DNA of 52,784 nt from NCBI GenBank assembly GCA_017441205.1, contig JAFRYG010000112.1:1-52784 (forward strand), given 5' to 3'. The notes beneath the pieces are model-generated. The model made no database searches, had not been told where the DNA came from, and saw nothing but the letters and a program-made list of their open reading frames with translations. Position 1 is the stretch's first letter. Each line of letters opens with the position of its first letter. Positions 16,960-25,348 of this stretch are shown piece by piece. Source of the stretch: Pseudomonadota bacterium (GTDB taxonomy: Bacteria > Myxococcota_A > Bradymonadia > UBA4248). The position numbers were made by a program, and so were the translations under genes.

Positions 16960-17079
16960 GCCATCAAAAAAAAGAATTCAACCATCATCGTGCTGGGAAT
17001 TTGTTGCACGAAGCCTCTTTATTGGTTAAAACGCCGCAGTTTTAAGGGCATTCAGGCCCTGATCGTAACGTGGAGAACC

Positions 17080-18882
17080 ATGAAGAATATTCGAAATTTC
17101 TGCATAATTGCTCATATTGATCACGGCAAGTCGACGCTGGCTGACCGCTTGATCCAAAAAACGCTGAATGTTCCCGACCGTGAATTTCGCAATCAGATGC
17201 TCGATACGATGGATTTGGAACGCGAGCGTGGCATTACAATTAAAAGTCAGACCGTTTGCCTGCCGTACAAAACGGCCAGTGGTGAAGAGATGATCTTTAA
17301 TCTGATCGACACTCCGGGACACGTCGATTTCAGTTACGAAGTCTCGCGTTCGCTTGCTTCTTGCGAGGGTGCGCTGCTTCTCGTCGACGCAAGTCAGGGC
17401 GTCGAAGCACAGACCGTGGCGAATCTGTATATGGCGATGGAACACGATTTGACGATTATTCCCGTCATCAACAAGATCGATTTGCCGGCGGCCGATATCG
17501 ATATGTGCAACGAGCAGATCGAGAGCGAACTCGGGCTGGATCCTCTGGATGCCCTGCATACGAGCGCCAAGACCGGTGTCGGTATCGAAGAGGCACTCGC
17601 TGCCATCGCAGAACGGATTCCCGCACCGACGGGCGATCCCAATGCACCGCTTCAGGCGTTGATCTTTGATTCGCTGTACGATTCGTATCGCGGCGTCATC
17701 GTCTACGTGCGCGTGTTCAACGGCAAACTGAAGGTCGGAGACAGAATCCGCCTGATGTCTACGGATGCATGCTATAAGATCGAAGAACTCGGCGTCATGC
17801 AGCTCAAACAGGTGCCGCGTCAGGAACTCTCGGCAGGTGAGGTCGGCTATATTATTACGGGAATGAAGACGATTTCCGAAGCGCGCGTCGGCGATACCGT
17901 GACGCTCGAAACCGGTGGCTGTTCCGAAATGCTGGCCGGATTCAAGGAAGTCAAGCCCGTCGTATTCAGTTCCATTTATCCCCTGAGTACCGATGATTTC
18001 CCGGAATTGGCGGATTCCATGGAACGGCTCAAGCTCAATGATGCTTCGCTCGTCTATACGCGCGATTCGTCATCGGTTTTGGGACAGGGATTCCGATGCG
18101 GTTTTCTCGGACTGCTTCACCTTGAAATTACCGAAGAACGCCTGGAGCGCGAATACGATCAGAGCATCATTCTGACGGCTCCCAGCGTCGAATACAAAGT
18201 TTATCTGCGATCGGGCGAATGCGTCGAAGTCGATAACCCGATAAAATATCCGGATCCTTCCAATATCGATTATGCCGAAGAACCCTATATTCGGGCGAGT
18301 TTTATGCTGCCCAAGGAATTTGTGGGTGCGGTGATCAATTTGTGCATTTCGCGGCGCGGAACGCAGGCTGGCATGAATTTTATCGATTCGCGCCGCGTCG
18401 AGCTCGTGTTCGAGCTGCCGTTGAGCGAAATTCTGTTCGATTTTTACGACCGCCTCAAGACGGTTTCGAAGGGATATGCTTCATTCGATTACGATTTTCT
18501 GGAATATCGGCGCACCAAACTCGTCAAGCTCTCGATTCTGGTGAACCACGAACAGGTGGATGCGCTGAGCGTTCTGGTTCACGAAGATCGCGCCGTGGAA
18601 CGCGCCCGCATCATCTGCAAGCGCCTTTCGGAAACGATTGCACGGCATCAGTTCAAGATCCCCATTCAGGGCGCTATCGGCGGCAATATCATTGCCCGCG
18701 AAACCGTGAATCCCGTTCGCAAGGACGTTCTGGCCAAGTGTTACGGCGGCGATATTACGCGTAAGCGAAAATTGCTCGAAAAACAGAAAGCCGGTAAGAA
18801 ACGCATGATGCAGATTGGCGAGGTCGAAATACCTCAAAAGGCATTCCTCGCCGTACTCAAGAACGATGAGGATGAAGATTAG
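17080..18882 (+). CDS. lepA: elongation factor 4 (LepA)
   Basis: 600 residues, the usual LepA length. A translational GTPase that acts on ribosomes, proposed to remodel stalled or mis-translocated complexes and aid ribosome assembly. G1 AHIDHGKST, G2 ERERGITIKS, G3 DTPGHVD, G4 NKIDLPAA. The EF-G-like domains and the C-terminal LepA-specific domain (KRKLLEKQKAGKKRM near the end) are complete. The start is set by GGAGA 5 nt before ATG 17080. The next gene begins 2 nt after the stop, so the two are translationally linked. Confidence 0.96.
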   Translation: MKNIRNFCIIAHIDHGKSTLADRLIQKTLNVPDREFRNQMLDTMDLERERGITIKSQTVCLPYKTASGEEMIFNLIDTPGHVDFSYEVSRSLASCEGALLLVDASQGVEAQTVANLYMAMEHDLTIIPVINKIDLPAADIDMCNEQIESELGLDPLDALHTSAKTGVGIEEALAAIAERIPAPTGDPNAPLQALIFDSLYDSYRGVIVYVRVFNGKLKVGDRIRLMSTDACYKIEELGVMQLKQVPRQELSAGEVGYIITGMKTISEARVGDTVTLETGGCSEMLAGFKEVKPVVFSSIYPLSTDDFPELADSMERLKLNDASLVYTRDSSSVLGQGFRCGFLGLLHLEITEERLEREYDQSIILTAPSVEYKVYLRSGECVEVDNPIKYPDPSNIDYAEEPYIRASFMLPKEFVGAVINLCISRRGTQAGMNFIDSRRVELVFELPLSEILFDFYDRLKTVSKGYASFDYDFLEYRRTKLVKLSILVNHEQVDALSVLVHEDRAVERARIICKRLSETIARHQFKIPIQGAIGGNIIARETVNPVRKDVLAKCYGGDITRKRKLLEKQKAGKKRMMQIGEVEIPQKAFLAVLKNDEDED

Positions 18883-18884
18883 TT

Positions 18885-20009
18885 ATGGCTAAGCTCTATT
18901 TTCGATATGGTGCGATGGGAAGCGCCAAAACGATGAATCTGCTCGCCGTTGCTCACAATTATGAGCAGCAGGGCAAGCATGTTTATATGATCAAACCGGC
19001 TCTCGATGATCGCTTCGGAGCAGATCTGATTCGTTCGAGGGCAGGTCTCGAGCGAAAGGCCGATCTATGCGTGCAGCCGGATACCGTTATCGATTTGGAA
19101 GTATTGCGCGGCATCGATTGCGTGATCGTCGATGAATGCCAGTTCCTGAGCGAATTTGTCGTCCATCAGCTGCGCAATATCACGGTCGATATGGATATTC
19201 CGGTGATTTGCTACGGACTTCGGACGAATTTCATGACGCGCCTGTTTGAGGGATCGAAGCGTCTGATGGAGGTCGCCGACGCGATCGAAGAAGTCAAAAC
19301 GACGTGTGCCTACTGCAACCGCAAAGCCGTGTTCAATATCAAGCTTCGCCAGGGGACGGCCTGTACTCAGGGTGCCGAGATCGAACTCGGCGCCGAGGAT
19401 CTGTATCAGCCGACGTGCTGCCGTTGTTTCGAAGCCAGAATCGGCGTCGACAATCCACTCAGAAACCGCGGAAGTCATGTGGAACTGTGGCTCGTTCGCC
19501 ACGGCGAGACCATCGAGAATGCTTCCGGCATATTGTCGGGGCAGATCGAGGCAAAACTCTCTCCTCGGGGAATCGAGCAGGCCATTGCCCTGAAGGACAA
19601 GCTCGCGGGCGTTTCGTTCGACGGCGTCTATTCTTCGAGTCTGCAGCGTGCCATGGATACAGCCCACTATGCCGGATACGATAATCCGGTAGCCGTAGAT
19701 GAACTGCGTGAATTTTGTTTCGGCGATTATGACGGATGGAAAATCCAGGACGTCCCTCAGGATTGGGCAAAGGCTCTCTATGCGTTTAAGGATGATTTCG
19801 TAACGCCGAACGGTGAGAATATCGCAATGGTCAATGCGCGTGCGAGCGGATTTGTCGATACACTCAAACCCGGACGCTATCTGATTTTCGCGCATGGCGG
19901 TGTGATTCGCACCATCGCAAAGAATCTCGGCGCCGACAGATTCATTCAAAACGGAACCGCCCTCATCATAGACTGGACGCATAAAGAAATCATGGGTACA
20001 GTAGAGTAG
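18885..20009 (+). CDS. tdk: thymidine kinase fused to a histidine phosphatase
   Basis: 374 residues in one uninterrupted frame. Residues 1-190 are a type II thymidine kinase (deoxythymidine to dTMP): P-loop GAMGSAKT (Ala replaces the usual Gly before Lys), VDECQFL, and two zinc-binding Cys pairs (CAYC and CCRC). Residues ~198-374 are a phosphoglycerate-mutase-like histidine phosphatase with the RHG motif in WLVRHGET (His is the phospho-acceptor) and a second His in FAHGG. The fused phosphatase may act on a small phosphate ester or nucleotide; its substrate cannot be read from sequence. It starts 2 nt after lepA. Confidence 0.88.
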   Translation: MAKLYFRYGAMGSAKTMNLLAVAHNYEQQGKHVYMIKPALDDRFGADLIRSRAGLERKADLCVQPDTVIDLEVLRGIDCVIVDECQFLSEFVVHQLRNITVDMDIPVICYGLRTNFMTRLFEGSKRLMEVADAIEEVKTTCAYCNRKAVFNIKLRQGTACTQGAEIELGAEDLYQPTCCRCFEARIGVDNPLRNRGSHVELWLVRHGETIENASGILSGQIEAKLSPRGIEQAIALKDKLAGVSFDGVYSSSLQRAMDTAHYAGYDNPVAVDELREFCFGDYDGWKIQDVPQDWAKALYAFKDDFVTPNGENIAMVNARASGFVDTLKPGRYLIFAHGGVIRTIAKNLGADRFIQNGTALIIDWTHKEIMGTVE

Positions 20010-20040
20010 TATGACCGGTGGTTTTCGTCGGGGATGATTT

Positions 20041-21726
20041 ATGCTTGAATTAAACGAGTCAAAGCTCCTGTTTAAATCGAAGAAGCGGCGCAAGAGTCTG
20101 CCGCTTCCGGCGATTGTGGCTTTGTTTATTTTGGGCATCGTTCTCGTCGTCGTCGCCGTGATTGCAAATCACGAAAGCTACGATGATCCGGAATTGCCGG
20201 AATCATTGCAGATTGCGAAGCATGCGTCGTCTTTGCCCGAAGGGGAGGACTTTGCTCCCCACGAGACGGATGCCGACGATTCGCCAAAGCCCGATCAGGA
20301 TGAACCTGAACCGAAGACCCCAAAAAATAGCAAAAAAGCGCCCGAAGTTCAGATCGAGGATGAGGTCGTGCAGAATCCCACGATTGCCACGGCAATGTAC
20401 GATTTTGCCAATATTCCGGTATCACCGGGTGCACTAAAGCCTCAGATTGGCCGCTATACCATCATCAACACGCCGTTGAAATACGACGAAAATGCGAGTC
20501 CCGAAGCCATCGCGGCGGCTCAGGCCAAGGTTTATGTCGTGGTTTCGGGCGATATCCTCGGGCGCATCGCGCAAAAACATGGCTGTACGATTGCGCAGCT
20601 CCAAAAAGCCAACCGAATGGCAAATGATCAGATTAAAATCGGTCAGAAATTGCTCATTCCCGATTGCGATTCAAAATCGGAGGACGCTGTCGAACCCCTC
20701 GTTCCCGAGCAGCCGCAGGAGGAAGTGCCGCCGCCCGTTGCCGCAGCTCAGCGCGGCAAATGGTGGAAAAAGAGCGGCGTCAATACCAAGGCTCTGCCCC
20801 AGCTGATGGCCGAAGAAGGATTTACGCCGCCTCAGAAGTTCATGGCTTTTATCATCGAACTGACGTTCGATCAGTCGCGGCAGGTCGTCGTTCGCGAACG
20901 CGCATTCGATTACAAGGGAACATCATCCCAGAATTCCGGCTGGAATCCGGCATCCGCCGTAAAGCTCTTTGCTGCGATTGCCGCACTCAAACGCATCGAT
21001 GAACTTGGGTTTACTTCCCGGGCAAAAGTTACGTTCCACGGCAAAAAGCCTTATACGACGACGGTCGGGGAACTCGTCGAGTCGGCGATTATCAACAGCA
21101 ACAACATCTCTTACAACCGCGTCGTTCAGCTCGCGTCGTTCGATAAACTCCACAAGGAAATACTGACCTCCCGATACGGCATTACCCAGACCGCCCTGAA
21201 TCGCGCCTACGAACAATCCACCTGGAAGTCGCTCGGCGAGGATCCATCTCTTCGCATTTCTCCGGCCATTACGCTGACTGAGGGTAAAAAGACGGTCAAA
21301 CTTCCTGCCGTGAATTCAAAGGCTTCAGCAGTCTGCACATCCGGAGCATGCACGTCGCTGCAGGATTTGGGTGAGTCATCCCGGCGCCTCATGCTTCAGG
21401 AACAGCTGCCTGCCGACGAATCGTTCAATCTCAAACGCGAGGATTTGCTCGTGCTCAGGCGCGCCATGCGCAGTTCCGACCGCGTGCGCGGTACCGAAAT
21501 GGTCGATCGATTCGCTGCGGTTTTCAAGGACAGCCGCGTAAAATTCTATTCAAAACCAGGCTTTTCCGAGGATTGGTTCACGGATAACGTCTATATCTTC
21601 GATCCGAGCAACAATCAGGCGTGGATCGTCGTGATGAGCGGTTATCCGGGACGCAGTTCGCTGAACAGTGCGGCGACTGCAATTGCCAAAATCATCAGTT
21701 CCGGAAAGCTTCGGAAAATTCCATAA
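20041..21726 (+). CDS. LysM and serine beta-lactamase-like envelope protein
   Basis: 561 residues. A single N-terminal membrane span (about 22-42) with a positive cytosolic flank places the rest in the periplasm. An acidic Pro-rich linker leads to one LysM domain (about 160-210; VVVSGDILGRIAQKHG, IKIGQKLLIP), which binds peptidoglycan. The C-terminal ~290 residues look like a class A beta-lactamase/DD-peptidase fold: SAVK (Ser-x-x-Lys), SNN near residue 357 and a KPG in place of KTG. It may be a serine peptidase, an inactive relative, or a cell-wall sensor; the altered KTG makes beta-lactam resistance uncertain. A palindrome pair follows the stop. Confidence 0.78.
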   Translation: MLELNESKLLFKSKKRRKSLPLPAIVALFILGIVLVVVAVIANHESYDDPELPESLQIAKHASSLPEGEDFAPHETDADDSPKPDQDEPEPKTPKNSKKAPEVQIEDEVVQNPTIATAMYDFANIPVSPGALKPQIGRYTIINTPLKYDENASPEAIAAAQAKVYVVVSGDILGRIAQKHGCTIAQLQKANRMANDQIKIGQKLLIPDCDSKSEDAVEPLVPEQPQEEVPPPVAAAQRGKWWKKSGVNTKALPQLMAEEGFTPPQKFMAFIIELTFDQSRQVVVRERAFDYKGTSSQNSGWNPASAVKLFAAIAALKRIDELGFTSRAKVTFHGKKPYTTTVGELVESAIINSNNISYNRVVQLASFDKLHKEILTSRYGITQTALNRAYEQSTWKSLGEDPSLRISPAITLTEGKKTVKLPAVNSKASAVCTSGACTSLQDLGESSRRLMLQEQLPADESFNLKREDLLVLRRAMRSSDRVRGTEMVDRFAAVFKDSRVKFYSKPGFSEDWFTDNVYIFDPSNNQAWIVVMSGYPGRSSLNSAATAIAKIISSGKLRKIP

Positions 21727-21740
21727 CCTTTTTGTAGGCC

Positions 21741-21768
21741 GGCCTTTGTGCCGATGGCACATACGGCC
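21741..21768 (+). repeat. palindromic repeat family B, copy 1
   Basis: GGCC-TT-TGTGCC-gat-GGCACA-TAC-GGCC: stem with a TT/TAC internal loop. A family A copy follows 11 nt later in the same order as at 30541-30609. Confidence 0.78.
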
Positions 21769-21779
21769 CGGCCTGCGTC

Positions 21780-21801
21780 GCTATTGGCTGCGCCAATACG
21801 C
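21780..21801 (+). repeat. palindromic repeat family A, copy 8
   Basis: GC-TATTGGC-tgc-GCCAATA-C-GC. It differs from copy 1 by matched changes on both arms. Confidence 0.85.
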
Positions 21802-21848
21802 GCCGCAAATCGTTTTTCGATATCCAGTCAAAAACAGGATAATCAGAT

Positions 21849-22451
21849 ATGACCAGATATGAGCTTGCAGGAGATAAACGCATCACGGTTGCTGCAATCA
21901 TCGCAGAAGTTGCGATGGTCGTCGTCTGCGTGCTGCTCGGTGATGCCATCATTGAGTACATCCACAATCTCCCGCCTCAGATGCCTGTCGCAAAATTCTT
22001 TGCCCCAATACAGTCACCGATCGCTTCTCATGCCCCACTCATGGTGTGCATCATTGTTTTTTTGGTCCTGCAGTACATCATTGCCGCACTCGAAATGATC
22101 GTTCGATTCCGCGATGATCAGCGCGGATTTACGCTGCCCATCGTGTTTATTCCGGGCGGAATCCTCATTCGAACGATTTTGATGGCCGTGCTCGAACTTC
22201 TGGTGATCGTATTTAAACTATTGATTTATTTCGTATCCGTATTGCTTTCGTTCATCTTCCAGATACTGCACATCAGCAAAATACTGGGTACCGGACATAT
22301 CGTCGATGCGGCAGATCAAACCCTCGAACCGGTCGAAATTCTCGTCAATAAACTTTACAATCTGTTGTATTTCCACAAAATACATGCAAATTCGAGCGTC
22401 TTTACATCGGTGTTCAACTGCAGCCTGAGCTTTTGGAGCATCAATCATTAA
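21849..22451 (+). CDS. hypothetical integral membrane protein
   Basis: 200 residues from ATG 21849 (AGGATAA upstream). About four membrane spans: residues 14-35, 60-80, 95-118 and 122-145. A soluble tail of ~50 residues follows. No family recognised. It lies between palindromic repeats on both sides and is not clearly in an operon with dnaJ. Confidence 0.7.
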   Translation: MTRYELAGDKRITVAAIIAEVAMVVVCVLLGDAIIEYIHNLPPQMPVAKFFAPIQSPIASHAPLMVCIIVFLVLQYIIAALEMIVRFRDDQRGFTLPIVFIPGGILIRTILMAVLELLVIVFKLLIYFVSVLLSFIFQILHISKILGTGHIVDAADQTLEPVEILVNKLYNLLYFHKIHANSSVFTSVFNCSLSFWSINH

Positions 22452-22786
22452 TAGTGGTTAGTGGTTAGCAGAAACGTTCCACGGAATGCCTGTACAAAAT
22501 AAAATCAGACACGCCCCGGTGGGGCGTCACATTCGTAGCACTAGCCGTGGGTGAGCGTAGCGTAACCCATGAAAATAGTGGTTAGTGAATAGTGAATAGT
22601 GAAATCCCGGAGAGCCGTTCTTCTGAAACGATTCCGGTAATTGCTTGTAAAAACAAACGACTAACGACTAACAACTAACAACTTAAAAAATGCGTCCCGT
22701 TACTTGACGCATGCTATCCCGTGTTTAGCCTGCTCCCCCGCTTTTCGGGGGTATGATGGAATAACCCCCCATACCAGAGTGGAAAC
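22452..22786. other. 335-nt intergenic region with simple repeats and hairpins
   Basis: No gene seen. It contains TAGTGGTTAGTG-type repeats (22452-22468, 22575-22601) and their approximate complement (22659-22684). Hairpins: ACGCCCC-ggt-GGGGCGT (about 22513-22529), ATGCGTC/GACGCAT with an A-run on its left (22685-22712, terminator-like if read on minus), and CCCCCG/CGGGGG (22735-22751). The last is in the dnaJ leader. Confidence 0.6.
22735..22775 (+). promoter_or_regulatory. dnaJ leader with alternative hairpins
   Basis: The G-run at 22747-22751 can pair with CCCCC upstream (22735-22739) or with CCCCC downstream (22765-22770), and GGTAT (22750-22754) can pair with ATACC (22771-22775). These pairings exclude each other. 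A temperature- or protein-responsive leader is possible; the ribosome-binding region itself is not obviously hidden. Confidence 0.3.
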
Positions 22787-23902
22787 ATGGCTAAAGATTA
22801 TTACGAAATATTGGGCGTTTCGCGCGATGCGGACGAAAAGGAAATTAAAAAAGCTTACCGGAAACTCGCCATGCAGTGGCATCCCGACCACAATCAGGGC
22901 AATCCAGAAGCAGAAACCAAATTCAAGGAATGTTCCGAAGCTTACGAAGTACTGAGCGACCCCGAAAAACGCCAGATTTACGACAAGTATGGTGAAGAAG
23001 GCCTGAAGGGATCGGGTTATGCCGGCCCCAATATGAATGATATCTTTGCTCACTTCGGAGATTTGTTCGGCGGCGGCGATATTTTCAGTTCGCTGTTCGG
23101 CGGCGGCGGCGGTCGAAGCGGCGGTCCCATGCAGGGCGAAGATATGCGTACAGAGCTCGAAATTACCTTCGAAGAAGCTGTCAAGGGCACCCACAAGGAT
23201 GTCACCATATCGCGTTATGCAGAATGCGAAGACTGCCACGGAACGGGTGCTGCTCCTGATGCAAAGAAAACCGAGTGCCCGACTTGCCGCGGACGCGGCC
23301 GCGTTCAGATGCAGCAGGGATTCTTTGCTATTCAGACCACATGTCCGCAGTGCCACGGCGAAGGCGTCAAAATCGATAAACCATGCCCCCATTGCGAAGG
23401 CGAGGGCCGCATCGTCGAAAAATTAACAGAACCCGTCAAGATTCCTGCCGGCGTCAATGACGGATCGCGCCTGAGAGTTCGCGGAAAGGGCAGTGCCGGT
23501 GTCAAAGGCGGACCGGCCGGCGATCTCTATGTCTATCTGACGGTCAAACCCCATAAAACCATTCAGCGCGACGGACTCAATCTCTATGTCGAAAAACATA
23601 TTCACGTCGCGCAGGCCATCCTCGGCTGCGAACTCGAAATTGAAACGCTCGACGGACCTCAGAAAATCGTCGTGCCCGCCGGAACTCAGCCCGAAGATGA
23701 AATCAAACTCAAGGGCCTCGGCGTCCCCAGAGTCAATTCGGATCAACGCGGCGATTTCATCGTCATTCTCAAGATCGATATCCCGACGCGCCTGAACGAT
23801 TCCGAACGCGAACATATCGAGGCTTTCGCCAAATCACAGGGCGTCGAATTTGTCCCCGAAAAGAGCTTTTTCCAGAAGCTCAAGGATAAATTGTCGGATT
23901 GA
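22787..23902 (+). CDS. dnaJ: chaperone DnaJ
   Basis: 371 residues, full length. J domain (1-70) with the HPD motif (WHPDHNQ) that stimulates DnaK ATP hydrolysis; Gly/Phe-rich linker (about 77-115); zinc centre of four CxxCxGxG repeats ([32 protein letters not shown]); C-terminal substrate-binding domains. It stands alone here, without dnaK or grpE. Immediately after the stop begins a 19-nt arm that is complementary to three downstream repeats. Confidence 0.97.
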   Translation: MAKDYYEILGVSRDADEKEIKKAYRKLAMQWHPDHNQGNPEAETKFKECSEAYEVLSDPEKRQIYDKYGEEGLKGSGYAGPNMNDIFAHFGDLFGGGDIFSSLFGGGGGRSGGPMQGEDMRTELEITFEEAVKGTHKDVTISRYAECEDCHGTGAAPDAKKTECPTCRGRGRVQMQQGFFAIQTTCPQCHGEGVKIDKPCPHCEGEGRIVEKLTEPVKIPAGVNDGSRLRVRGKGSAGVKGGPAGDLYVYLTVKPHKTIQRDGLNLYVEKHIHVAQAILGCELEIETLDGPQKIVVPAGTQPEDEIKLKGLGVPRVNSDQRGDFIVILKIDIPTRLNDSEREHIEAFAKSQGVEFVPEKSFFQKLKDKLSD

Positions 23903-24105
23903 TTTTTAACAAACGGATTTGTTCGCAGCTAACGCTGCTCACGTTTAATCAGCGAAGGCCGTTAGGCCTGAGCAAATCCGTTTGTAAAAAACAAAAAACA
24001 ACATACGCGAAGGCCGTTAGGCCTGAGCAAATCCGTTTGTTAAAAACAAAAAAAAAGCATACGCGAAGGCCGTTAGGCCTGAGCAAATCCGTTTGTTAAA
24101 AACAA
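23903..24105. repeat. inverted arm plus three ~55-nt direct repeats
   Basis: Three near-identical units (23952-23995, 24007-24049, 24063-24105) each carry AGGCC-gtta-GGCCT hairpins and end in CAAATCCGTTTGTTAAAAA or a close variant. A perfect 19-nt reverse complement of that end stands at 23903-23921, right after the dnaJ stop. The leading arm can pair with any of the three. It could be a terminator array for dnaJ, a structured RNA, or repeat expansion. Confidence 0.85.
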
Positions 24106-24189
24106 GATTGCTCATTGCGAATTAATTCACATCAGCGTAAAAAACGTCGTCATTTATGCCCCGGATTGGGGCTTTTATAAGGAGAAAAT

Positions 24190-25188
24190 ATGGTCAGCTA
24201 CAAAGAACTCGGTCTCGTCAATACCCGCGAAATGTTTGCCAAAGCCGTCGCCGGCGGTTATGCCATTCCCGCATTCAATTTCAATAATATGGAACAGCTC
24301 CAGGCCATCATTATGGCTGCTGCCGAGACCAAATCCCCGGTGATTCTGCAGGTTTCGAAGGGTGCCCGCAATTATGCCAACCAGACCCTGCTTCGCTACA
24401 TGGCCGAAGGCGCCGTCCAGTACGCCAAGGAACTCGGCTGGGAAAATCCCCAGATCGTCCTTCACCTCGACCACGGCGACAGCTTCGAACTCTGCAAGAG
24501 CTGCGTTGACACGGGCTTCTCGTCGGTCATGATCGACGCCTCCGCACTGCCCTACGAAGAAAACATCGCCCTGACCCGCAAAGTCGTCGAATACGCCCAT
24601 GCCCATGACGTCACCGTCGAAGCCGAACTCGGCGTCCTGGCCGGTGTCGAAGACGAAGTCGCTGCCGAAGAATCCCACTATACGCGCCCCGAAGAAGTCA
24701 TCGACTTCGCGACCCGCACGGGCTGTGACTCCCTGGCCATCTCCATCGGAACTTCCCACGGTGCCTACAAATTCAAACCCGAACAATGCACCCGCGATCC
24801 CAAGACCGGCCTCCTCGTTCCGCCGCCTCTCGCCTTTGACGTCCTCCACGAAATCGAAAAGAAACTCCCCGGTTTCCCCATCGTTCTCCACGGTTCCTCG
24901 TCCGTTCCTCAGGAATACGTCAAAATCATCAACGAAAATGGCGGTAAACTCCCCGATGCCGTCGGCATCCCCGAAGAACAGCTCCGCGAAGCTTCCAAAT
25001 CGGCCGTCTGCAAGATCAACATCGACTCCGACTCGCGTCTCGCCATGACCGCTGCCGTCCGCAAAGTATTCGCCGACAAACCGGGTGAATTCGACCCCCG
25101 CAAATACCTCGGCCCCGCCCGCGACGAAATGAAAAAACTCTATATGCACAAAATCATCAACGTCCTCGGCTCGAACGGCAAGGCATAA
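24190..25188 (+). CDS. fba: class II fructose-bisphosphate aldolase
   Basis: 332 residues. Glycolysis/gluconeogenesis: cleaves fructose 1,6-bisphosphate to dihydroxyacetone phosphate and glyceraldehyde 3-phosphate, using a divalent metal. HLDHGDSFE carries the catalytic Asp and a zinc His; a further metal ligand Glu is in VEAELG, and the later His and Gly segments (ISIGTSHG, LHGSSS) are conserved. A strong ribosome-binding site (AAGGAG) and codons strongly biased to C in third position suggest high expression. The repeat array at 23903-24105 lies upstream. Confidence 0.95.
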   Translation: MVSYKELGLVNTREMFAKAVAGGYAIPAFNFNNMEQLQAIIMAAAETKSPVILQVSKGARNYANQTLLRYMAEGAVQYAKELGWENPQIVLHLDHGDSFELCKSCVDTGFSSVMIDASALPYEENIALTRKVVEYAHAHDVTVEAELGVLAGVEDEVAAEESHYTRPEEVIDFATRTGCDSLAISIGTSHGAYKFKPEQCTRDPKTGLLVPPPLAFDVLHEIEKKLPGFPIVLHGSSSVPQEYVKIINENGGKLPDAVGIPEEQLREASKSAVCKINIDSDSRLAMTAAVRKVFADKPGEFDPRKYLGPARDEMKKLYMHKIINVLGSNGKA

Positions 25189-25207
25189 TTTGGAATTTTT
25201 GGTGCAC

Positions 25208-25223
25208 GGCTATTCTATACGCC
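25208..25223 (+). repeat. palindromic repeat family A, copy 9 (minimal)
   Basis: GGC-TAT-tct-ATA-C-GCC, the shortest version with no inner stem. Confidence 0.6.
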
Positions 25224-25274
25224 GCGCCGTTGCTCGCTTTTTTTGAGAGACGTGCACTCACACAAACGAAAATC

Positions 25275-25300
25275 GCCGCGTATGCCATGGGCATAGCGGC
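25275..25300 (-). repeat. palindromic repeat family A, copy 10
   Basis: Plus strand shows GCCGC-g-TATGCC-atg-GGCATA-GCGGC; the unpaired base is the complement of the conserved C. Confidence 0.82.
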
Positions 25301-25303
25301 GAA

Positions 25304-25338
25304 GGGCAGGCGTATCGGCCGCAGGCCGATAGCTGCCC
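25304..25338 (-). repeat. palindromic repeat family A, copy 11
   Basis: Plus strand GGGCA..GC-g-TATCGGCC-gca-GGCCGATA-GC-TGCCC, tandem with copy 10. Confidence 0.8.
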
Positions 25339-25348
25339 CCAAAAAAAC

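Larger units (their letters stand above)
16589..17079. other. 491-nt divergent gap with four palindromes
   Basis: No gene seen. It holds family A palindromes at 16692-16731, 16738-16770, 16874-16905 and 16916-16959, two in each orientation. Promoters for the FHA regulator and lepA must lie near its ends, but I cannot single them out. Confidence 0.7.

Noticed and set aside
16589..17079. tRNA or small structured RNA gene in the lepA gap
   Set aside because: Stems are explained by four family A palindromes; no cloverleaf or CCA end found.
20041..21726. Calling this a beta-lactamase resistance gene
   Set aside because: The KTG motif is altered and the LysM/TM layout points to a cell-wall role; resistance is not supported.
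23899..24099. Small open frame through the repeats after dnaJ
   Set aside because: It merely translates the direct repeats and has no ribosome-binding site.
24175..25149. A 324-codon open frame opposite fba
   Set aside because: It arises from the strong C-ending codon bias of fba; composition is Phe/Asp/Gly-rich without recognisable motifs.
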